Shown here piece after piece: positions 59,301 to 64,000 of a stretch of DNA of 64,000 bases (its first letter is position 1; the number at the start of each line of letters is the position of its first letter). A model generated the notes under the pieces. It saw only the letters and a program-made list of their open reading frames with translations. It was not told where the DNA came from and ran no database searches. The translations under genes were made by a program, and so were the position numbers. The stretch is from the NCBI RefSeq assembly GCF_035083965.1, contig NC_089735.1, forward strand, positions 3,653,501 through 3,717,500, given 5' to 3'. The DNA is from Branchiostoma lanceolatum. Taxonomy: Eukaryota; Chordata; Leptocardii; Amphioxiformes; Branchiostomatidae.

Positions 59301-60003
59301 TCTGTGTTTTCATTAAAAAAAATACCTAGCACAATCAAATATTATGTTTCTTACCAGCTCAAATATGCTTTTGTCCTTATTGAAAATCTAGCATTTTCCG
59401 AACAAGTAGTTTAGGTACAGGTTCAGGTCCGGACCTGTACCTTAACCTGTGTACCTGTACCTAAAATTTGTTTAGGTACACAGCTCTACTATTAACGTGT
59501 AACAGAGGGGGCTCCAGTTATGAGCCCCAATTGTCAATTGGCATCACCAGATTCATGAAATTCACATTTGAAGAATATGGTTAAGAAAAAAAGGAGTGAA
59601 TTTGGGATCCCCTGCGTTATACTTTTTCTTGTATTTTTTACAGTATGTCATCCTGCCAAAATTATACTTTTGCCTAACACTATTGACATTATCTCTATGA
59701 TTGTTGGCAACCATTTAGAGCATACATTACATAATCTTGTGAACAACAGCAAATGAAGATGATAATTGTGTTAAGAACATTAACTTTTTGATCGCTTCCT
59801 ATTCTACAAATATTTGGTAGCCTTTTCACTGAAGGGAGTCAGTGTTTCAGATATCATATGTAACGTTAAAACACGTGCCGCAGAGTACGATTTGGTGGCG
59901 GATGAGCCCAGATACCAGTTTGATGCAGCCGATCGTCCAAAGCCCCCTCTAAGCTTGAGGTTAAACACCTTAGCTTGAGTATCATCCGCATCAACTTACC
60001 CAT
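44355..60003 (-). CDS. RAP1GDS1: RAP1 GTPase-GDP dissociation stimulator 1 (smgGDS)
   Basis: Fifteen in-phase coding exons on the minus strand: 60000-60003 (ATG plus one base), 55808-55936, 55324-55446, 54353-54478, 53408-53557, 52497-52625, 51558-51683, 50662-50805, 49431-49565, 48996-49133, 47525-47650, 46680-46812, 45844-45977, 44972-45100 and 44355-44485 (TGA). They total 1857 nt, 618 aa, close to vertebrate RAP1GDS1. Most exons encode one armadillo repeat in phase 1. Diagnostic segments: [98 protein letters not shown] and AIHRLLAD. Family role: cytosolic armadillo chaperone/exchange factor for prenylated small GTPases with polybasic tails. The start codon is split from the body by a ~4-kb intron (M | [12 protein letters not shown]). 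Its introns are heavily invaded by repeats. Confidence 0.97.
45150..45620. repeat. ~168-bp tandem repeat in RAP1GDS1 intron
   Basis: Three diverged copies of TTATATCTCTGT...GGTATAACTTG...CATTGGAAAGCTTG, starting near 45173, 45343 and 45509. Confidence 0.85.
46137..46670. repeat. (ATCC)n arrays around a partial duplicate of RAP1GDS1 exon 12
   Basis: Two ATCC arrays (about 46137-46306 and 46421-46669), the second interrupted by a TTCC run, flank a copy of most of exon 12 at about 46313-46420. The copy keeps the donor-side part (CATCATCAAACATTCCAG on the sense strand) but its 5' part and acceptor are replaced by the array. Sense-strand translation through the array gives WMDG repeats that are not expected to be expressed. 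Confidence 0.93.
47835..48055 (-). mobile_element. tRNA-derived SINE
   Basis: On the minus strand: A-box-like TGGCGCAACGGCAGAGCG, B-box-like GAGTTCGAATCC, then a body with CCCTTGGGAAAGGCACTTAA and ACGACTTTCCTCAC. A second tRNA-like head with GGGAGTTCGAATCC lies at about 48236-48310. Confidence 0.8.
48524..48997. mobile_element. Composite insertion flanked by a 12-bp repeat containing the exon-10 donor
   Basis: TAGTTTGTACCT occurs at 48524-48535 and again at 48986-48997, where it spans the RAP1GDS1 exon-10/intron boundary. Between them are an AATCTCCAAGCAGATCT foldback (about 48536-48742) and a Penelope-like 3' end (about 48747-48980) with frame [17 protein letters not shown] and a degenerate hammerhead core at 48899-48931. 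I cannot decide whether one or two insertions made the duplication. Confidence 0.75.
49566..50385. mobile_element. TTAA-type inverted-repeat element, interrupted copy
   Basis: Ends resemble AAAGGAAAC.CAAGCAATATT and its complement (TTTGGTTGCCTTTAA). The body (TTTAGTCATTTCTATACATGA, CGAAACTAAGGGGATTA) aligns with 52120-52496. This copy contains the Penelope-like insertion. Confidence 0.7.
49600..50087 (+). mobile_element. Penelope-like element remnant with inverted 5' end
   Basis: Two inverted arms (about 49600-49755 and 49905-50060) carry hammerhead-like motifs (49644-49676 minus, 49973-50005 plus). Between them is a frame reading [19 protein letters not shown], then [11 protein letters not shown], a stop, then [15 protein letters not shown], which resembles the C-terminal end of Penelope-like GIY-YIG polyproteins. 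It is flanked by AATATTAGGGCC on both sides, and the interrupted host repeat has an uninterrupted paralogue at about 52133. Confidence 0.8.
51225..51480 (+). mobile_element. SINE body
   Basis: CCCTTGGGAAAGGCACTTAA, ACGACTTTCCTCAC, AGGTGTAAATGAGCACCTAG and a 3' part with AGGACGTTAAATGGAGGTCC. It shares its first half with the tRNA-derived SINEs but lies on the plus strand. Confidence 0.7.
52120..52496. mobile_element. TTAA-type inverted-repeat element ending next to a splice donor
   Basis: Starts TTAAAGGAAACCCAAGCAAT and ends AATATTGCTTTGGTTGCCTT plus TAA. The right end lies about six bases from the RAP1GDS1 exon 52497-52625 donor. It is the uninterrupted counterpart of 49566-50385. Confidence 0.72.
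52690..53090. mobile_element. hAT-like non-autonomous element
   Basis: Ends CAGGGCTTGAAAT and ATTTCGAGGCCTG, with subterminal GGTGCAC motifs repeated on both strands (TAGGTGCACTGGTG, GGGTGCACA). The CAGG...YGAAA type of end suggests hAT. Only a partial target duplication (GCTGG) is visible. Confidence 0.6.
54533..54744 (+). mobile_element. Penelope-like 3' end with hammerhead-like core
   Basis: Frame [18 protein letters not shown]...EKQYSSQKL ends at TGA. The stop overlaps CTGATGA at 54663, followed by stem GGTGTC/GACATC, GAAAC and GTT. Short inverted ends (GGATATGGGAGATTCTTTA and complement) lie near both termini. A 14-bp direct repeat, CCAACTTTGATACA, flanks the element. Confidence 0.78.
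56165..56345 (-). mobile_element. Diverged tRNA-derived SINE
   Basis: Same order as 47835-48055 with decayed boxes (GTGCCTTTCCCAATGGCACA, CAGGATCAAAACCCATG). Confidence 0.6.
56640..56830. repeat. Dispersed repeat
   Basis: GACATCCCGGTTGGGGCTGC...GCCCCTCCCTGTAAAAACATA...GCCCTATGTGCCACTA. The same family occurs inverted at about 23160-23340 and partially at 48360-48500. Confidence 0.65.
56835..59999. other. Large RAP1GDS1 intron 1, no exon seen
   Basis: Contains a foldback element at 57563-57703 (ends AGGCCACACCAATTTAATTT and complement) and the hAT-like element at 59100-59488. No additional exon with convincing signals was found. Confidence 0.55.
59100..59488. mobile_element. hAT-like non-autonomous element with 8-bp duplication
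   Basis: Ends TAGAGCTGTGTACC and GGTACACAGCTCTA, subterminal GGTACAGGTC repeats, flanked on both sides by CTATTAAC (59092-59099, 59489-59496). An 8-bp duplication and short inverted ends fit the hAT superfamily. It lies in RAP1GDS1 intron 1. Confidence 0.87.
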
Positions 60004-61288
60004 GTGTAGGCGAAATTCTCCGCTCAGGTCTAGATCTCTTGAGCTTTTCTTCTTTACGAAGGGGCGCTGTCCGCACTTCCGGGATGCTTCGCTAGGTCAT
60101 AGGTGAAAGGTTGGGGGTGACTTCAAGCAGATGTTGGGGTGAAAGATCGTGACGTGTTGTGATTGTGGCGGGGAAAGCCACTCACCCCAACTGGCTGTTG
60201 ATAGCCTTTGATGGTAGCTATTAAATGTCAACAGATGTCGAGGTGAGGAGCTGTCAAAGACGCCCTGTGGTCTGGATACATTCATTCATTCATTCATTCA
60301 TTCATTCATTCATCTTCCTCCCAATATCTGTTTAAAGATTATTAGAAACCATGATAACAATAACTGCAATAGCAAGAGTTCGGAGACCTCATACCTCCAT
60401 AAAATATTACAGCTTTTGTAAATTCCTTGTTTCATCTTGTCTCATTGACTATGCAAATGTTCGAGAATGGGCCTTCTGGCGGATTCCTATGGTACTGCAG
60501 TGGATCTTTTGTGTGTGTTTTTTGTTGTTGTTGTTTGTTTTTGCTTGTTTGTTAACGGAATAACTCGAGAGGCATTGGATGGAATGTGATAAAATTTGGT
60601 CGGTTGGTGGGGGGTCGGGATAACGAAGGTGAAGTTCGATAACGAGACTCCTAGTGGCTACCTCGGTACTGCAGCGGGAAAGTTTTGGATGTGCTATGGT
60701 CGTGACTTTTTAGTGGTGGATAGCTCTTGGGGCAGGAAGAAAGTTTTGTAAGTTTGTCCCCCCCTAGCAGCTTGTTTGGAAGTGCAGTGGTCATTTTTGC
60801 CAATATAGTACTTCCATACTTTGACCTGACCAACTTGTGTTATTTGGGTAAAGATGATCAACTCTAACAATATATGCAACCTTGTTTGCATAATCAATGA
60901 GAAACTTTTATTATACATTATACCATTCGTAAAAAGTTAACATCATTTGGCTAAGGTGTGGGGTCGTGAAACTCTAGTTAATGATTAGATTTAAGATATA
61001 TAGCGCTGTGGCAAAATGTACCTGTTTTTATGTTCAAATAAGCAATAAACATTAATCACTCTTCTTCAGCTTCACTAGAATGAACAGGCAGACAAGTCAA
61101 GGCTAGTACATCTGACTGGAAAAACCGGTTGAACATGTCATGAGGCATACTGGGAAGGGACGCATACTCGAGCTCGACTCTAGCTGCAGAAACTCTGCAA
61201 AATAACCCTTATTTCTCCCAGTCTGAGCTTTCAGACGCTGATCTGTTGAAGTTGTCGGATTGTCTTCGAACAGGACTATAGCTCCGAC
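60004..61288. other. Divergent intergenic region, RAP1GDS1 and Lasp 5' ends
   Basis: RAP1GDS1 5' UTR occupies about 60004-60090. An (ATTC)n run is at 60278-60312 and a dispersed repeat at about 60575-60750. A CTCCCAG acceptor near 61218-61224 could start the transcribed Lasp exon. Both promoters must lie here or in upstream noncoding exons; none is identifiable. Confidence 0.5.
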
Positions 61289-63348
61289 ATGAATCCCCCG
61301 TGTGCACAATGCAGCAAGACGCAAGTCTACGAAAACCACGCCTTCCGCACTGGTTTTCCAGTGCTGAATCAACGGACGAATCGGCCTCAGCACTGGTTTT
61401 CCAGTGCTGACGAAAGTTCAGCACTCGTTTTCCAGTGCTGACGAAAGTTCAGCACTCGTCTTCCAGTGCTGACGAAAGTTCAGCACTGGTTTTCCAGTGC
61501 TGAATCGCTGTATTCCAGTGCTGAGTTTCTTTCAGCACTCGTTTTCCAGTGCTGAAACTTGTCTCAGCACTCGTTTTCCAGTGCTGAATGGAGTTCGGCA
61601 CTCGGTTACCAGTGCTGAATGCGCGACAGAGCGGCGGTGCCAGGTCACGGGTCATGTCAAAGGTCATTCAGCACTGGTTACCCAGTGCTGAAACCGCCGT
61701 CAGCACTGGAACCGAGTGCTGATGTACAAAAACCACGCCTTCAGCACTGGATTTACCAGTGCTCGGGGACAATTCAGCACTGGTAACCGAGTGCTGATAT
61801 ACAAAAGCCACGCTTTCCGCACTGGATTTACCAGTGCTCGGGGATAATTCAGCACTGGAAAACGAGTGCTGAGAAATCCCCAGCACTGGAAAACGAGTGC
61901 TGAAAAAAACTCAGCACTGGAAAACGAGTGCTAAAAAAAACTCAGCACTAGAAAACGAGTGCTGAAGTGTTTTCAGCACTGGAACGTTTTTCTTACCAGT
62001 GCTGAGAGAAGTATTAGTCGTAAGAAGTGCCGCATGGTCACTTGAACTTACTTACTTTGTGATTCATTTAGAATAAACAATGACCAACTTTATTCCGACA
62101 CAATTTTGTCATTTTGTTCATTGTGTAATTGTATAGTAGATATAGGTATGAGGGATGTGTAACAAATAAACAACTTTATTTCTTTCTGGTCATAAGTTGT
62201 ACCTTTGTTTCGTGATTGTGATGTGCGATACAGCTCTTTTGGGAGAGATTTGGGTAGCCCTGAAAAGGGCCGGTTCTGATATTCTACTCGAAGAGCCGAC
62301 GCTGAATCTCAAGAAAGATTAGATCTGTCATGGCTCTTGGTGCGTCGGATGGTGCTTGATAGCCCTCGATGTGATGGGTAGCGATCTCCTAATGATTTAT
62401 CTGGACACTGACATACGTTCAGCAGTTTATATGTGATTTTGTACGCGATCATCGGTATCATCTGGACACTGAGATTCGTTCAGCAGTTTATTTGTGATTT
62501 TGTAAACGATGATTTATCTGGACGCTGACATACGTTCAGCAGTTTATTTGTGATTTTGTACGCGATGTATCATCTGGGCACTGACATGCGTTCACTAGTT
62601 TATTTATGATTTTGTACACGATTCTACGTTTTAAAATCGCAAGTATGTCACCGCCGTAACGTATCTCAGCACCAGTTTTCCAGTGCGGAATATTTGTCAG
62701 CACTCGGTTTGCAGTGCCGAAGCTTGTCTCAGCACTCGGTTTCCAGTGCTGACGTCGAGTTCTCCAGTGCTGAACTTCACTCAGCACTGGTTTTCCAGTG
62801 CGGAACTAAACTCAGCACTGGTTTTCCAGTGCTGAACTAAGCTCAGCACTGGTTTTCCAGTGCTGAACTAAACTCAGCACTGGTTTTCCAGTGCTGAAGC
62901 CACTTTCAGCACTGGAACCGAGTGCTGAAAAAGGAGAGCGTGGTTTTCGTAGTTTTGCCAGCAAGACGGTCTATCCGATGGAAAAGCTGAACTGCCTGGA
63001 CAAGGTAAGGGACCGCCCCGACTTTATATCATATCAGCTAGAAACATCTGTAGATTTCGTAAATAAAAATATGATCGCGGCTCTGTCTGATCGTGTCTAT
63101 CTTTGTGTCGTCTGCAGAACTGGCACAAGGCATGCTTCAAGTGTGAGGTGTGCAATATGACCCTCAATATGAAGACATACAAGGGCTACAACAAGAGACC
63201 TTACTGCAGTGCGCACTACCCGACGACCAAGCATACGACTGTAGCGGATACGCCTGAGAGTCGGAGACTCGGGAAGCAGCAGAGTCTGACCAGCGGTGTC
63301 AAGTACCACGCGGACTTCGAGAAGCAGAAAGGGAACTCATACAGCACG
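61289..63348 (+). CDS. LASP1: Lasp (LIM and SH3 domain protein), 5' part, first exon interrupted
   Basis: The first coding exon is in two pieces. 61289-61320 encodes [10 protein letters not shown], and 62959-63004 resumes at [16 protein letters not shown] after repeating the last 9-10 bases. Exon 63118-63348 follows in phase. Together they match the LASP1/LASP2 N terminus: a LIM domain with zinc ligands C5, C8, H26, C29, C32, C35 and the PYCSAHYP end, then [10 protein letters not shown] and the first nebulin-type repeat ([12 protein letters not shown]). The rest, including a second nebulin repeat and SH3 domain, lies beyond the window. Family role: actin-binding adaptor at focal adhesions and cell edges. 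The 1.6-kb insertion separates C5/C8 from the other zinc ligands; no GT-AG pair at its edges would remove it precisely. Confidence 0.92.
61343..62006. repeat. Left array of short palindromes (CAGCACT...AGTGCTG)
   Basis: About 18 units of a 22-24-nt hairpin, stem TCAGCACT/AGTGCTGA and a loop such as GGTTTTCC, CGTTTTCC or GGAAAACG, separated by 8-10 bp; the commonest spacing is 30-33 bp. Loops read TTTT up to about 61690 and AAAA from about 61849, so unit orientation flips inside the array. The terminal motif ACAAAAACCACGCCTT recurs internally at about 61724 and 61798. Confidence 0.95.
62231..62271 (-). promoter_or_regulatory. Histone-mRNA-type 3' stem-loop and purine-rich element
   Basis: On the minus strand: ACC, then stem-loop GGCCCTTTTCAGGGCT (62256-62271), then ACCCA, then AAAAGAGCTG about 10 nt downstream (62231-62240). 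This matches the conserved replication-dependent histone signal (GGYYCU-UUUC-AGRGCC followed by ACCCA and a U7-complementary AAAGAG element). No histone coding sequence precedes it; only a 15-codon frame ending EIQRRLFE lies upstream. Confidence 0.6.
62397..62640 (+). repeat. 57-60-bp tandem repeat, four units
   Basis: Units start with ATCTGGACACTGACATACGT-like sequence, then TCAGCAGTTTATTTGTGATT and TTGTACGCGAT; starts near 62398, 62458, 62515 and 62571. Confidence 0.9.
62667..62930. repeat. Right array of short palindromes
   Basis: About eight full units and one half unit of the same CAGCACT/AGTGCTG hairpin; the best-preserved units at 62782, 62813, 62844 and 62875 are 31 bp apart. The last unit (62907) has the opposite loop (GGAACCG). 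The array ends about 20 bp from the right inverted repeat. Confidence 0.95.
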
Positions 63349-63419
63349 GTAATAACCACACTCCTCTGGAACAACAAATATATCAATATTGTAATCTAGA
63401 AAGATTAGAACATTAAGAC

Positions 63420-63608
63420 TAATCTCCAAGCAGAGGTGGGGTTCCGGCTGTTTTTTGACGTGTTTTAAGGCGTTTTTGTCGAGCTTTCTACTTTGTCATT
63501 TTTTTGTTTCTGGCGTTTGAAGAGAAAAAAATGACAAAGTAGAAACCCCGACAAAAACGCCTAAAACACGTCAAAAAACAGCCGGAACCCCACCTCTGCT
63601 TGGAGAGT
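63420..63608. mobile_element. Foldback element, TAATCTCCAAGCAG ends
   Basis: Long near-perfect arms (GTGGGGTTCCGGCTGTTTTT and complement, then GACAAAAACGCC), flanked by ATTAAGAC on both sides. It is in the Lasp intron. Confidence 0.82.
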
Positions 63609-63849
63609 AATTAAGACCATTTTGTAGGAGATTGTGAATTACAAAGAGAGAGATAAACTTTATAGACTGATACAACATGTTTCACTACTTGATACACCAA
63701 AATAAAACAGACAAATTTCTAATGAGTTTAGACAGACTTTTGATAATAAAACATATCCTACTCTTACAATTTTGCTCTACAAAGAAGCGAGAATAATTCG
63801 AATTCACAGATTATAATTCTTGTAATTCAATACTGACCCTACGGCTGCC

Positions 63850-63966
63850 TAATCTCCAAGCAGATCTATAGGTTGCGAAGACCGTATCAAACTGGCAGAG
63901 GAAGTACAAGCTCCTTCTTCCAGTTGGATACGGTCTTTGCAATCCATTGGGCCTGCTTGGAGACTA
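63850..63966. mobile_element. Foldback element, same family, perfect 9-bp duplication
   Basis: Starts TAATCTCCAAGCAGATCT, ends GCCTGCTTGGAGACTA, inner arms CCGTATCAAACTGG and CCAGTTGGATACGG. Flanked on both sides by ACGGCTGCC (63841-63849, 63967-63975). Confidence 0.88.
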
Positions 63967-64000
63967 ACGGCTGCCAGCTATGGGACTGAGTGAGTGAGAG

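Larger units (their letters stand above)
61321..62958. mobile_element. ~1.64-kb terminal-inverted-repeat element inside Lasp exon 1
   Basis: Ends GCAAGTCTACGAAAACCACG and the complement of GCAAAACTACGAAAACCACG, differing at two positions. It is flanked by CAGCAAGAC on both sides (61312-61320, 62959-62967; 10 bp if the next G is counted). No transposase frame is seen. It contains palindrome arrays at both ends, a 57-60-bp tandem repeat and a histone-type stem-loop. A 9-10-bp duplication would fit Mutator-like elements; that is inference. Confidence 0.85.

Noticed and set aside
61343..62930. Regularly spaced palindromic repeats resembling a CRISPR array
   Set aside because: Eukaryotic context, spacers only 8-10 bp and similar to each other, no cas genes, orientation flips inside the array.
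61321..62958. The Lasp insertion as an ordinary intron
   Set aside because: No offset within the direct repeat gives GT-AG, GC-AG or AT-AC boundaries; candidate donors inside the element shift frame or add long foreign sequence.

Overview
The window looks like chordate nuclear DNA, most plausibly from a cephalochordate (amphioxus, Branchiostoma). This is inference. The genes are intron-rich with consistent GT-AG boundaries, and the proteins are single deuterostome-type members of bilaterian families (RAP1GDS1, Lasp, prolyl 4-hydroxylase alpha, sigma GST, NPFF-type receptor). The spaces are packed with short non-autonomous transposons, tRNA-derived SINEs, Penelope-like remnants and microsatellites. 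No search was run; exon models were built by eye and checked for splice dinucleotides, phase and family alignment.

Layout. 1-8.2 kb: no recognised gene, several TTAA-flanked miniature elements. 8.2-11.7 kb (+): 3' four exons of a neuropeptide FF/RFamide-type GPCR, TM3 to the C terminus; TM1-2 exons were not found. 15.35-26.0 kb: a large inverted duplication with a sigma-class GST in each arm; the left copy (-) is complete, the right copy (+) has lost exon 1. 26.3-29.3 kb (-): a third, intact, more diverged sigma GST. 30.5-38.2 kb (+): complete 13-exon prolyl 4-hydroxylase alpha subunit (528 aa). 39.8-41.6 kb (+): unrecognised 173-aa multi-pass membrane protein. 44.4-60.0 kb (-): complete 15-exon RAP1GDS1/smgGDS (618 aa). 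61.3 kb to the edge (+): start of a Lasp (LIM-nebulin-SH3) gene.

The most notable observations concern repeats acting on gene structure. The first Lasp coding exon is interrupted by a ~1.6-kb terminal-inverted-repeat element with a 9-10-bp target duplication; it carries about 27 short palindromic hairpins and a histone-mRNA-type 3' stem-loop. The GPCR gene has a tandem array repeating its own 3' splice site, and the membrane-protein gene has a tandem array repeating its own 5' splice site. RAP1GDS1 has a partial exon duplication inside a tetranucleotide array and an insertion that duplicated a splice donor. Hammerhead-ribozyme-like cores recur through the window, some attached to the C-terminal coding end of a Penelope-like element.

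The genes do not form one pathway. Only the three GSTs are a functional cluster (local duplication). The other neighbours (collagen hydroxylation in the ER, small-GTPase chaperoning, actin-associated adaptor, neuropeptide receptor) are functionally unrelated.
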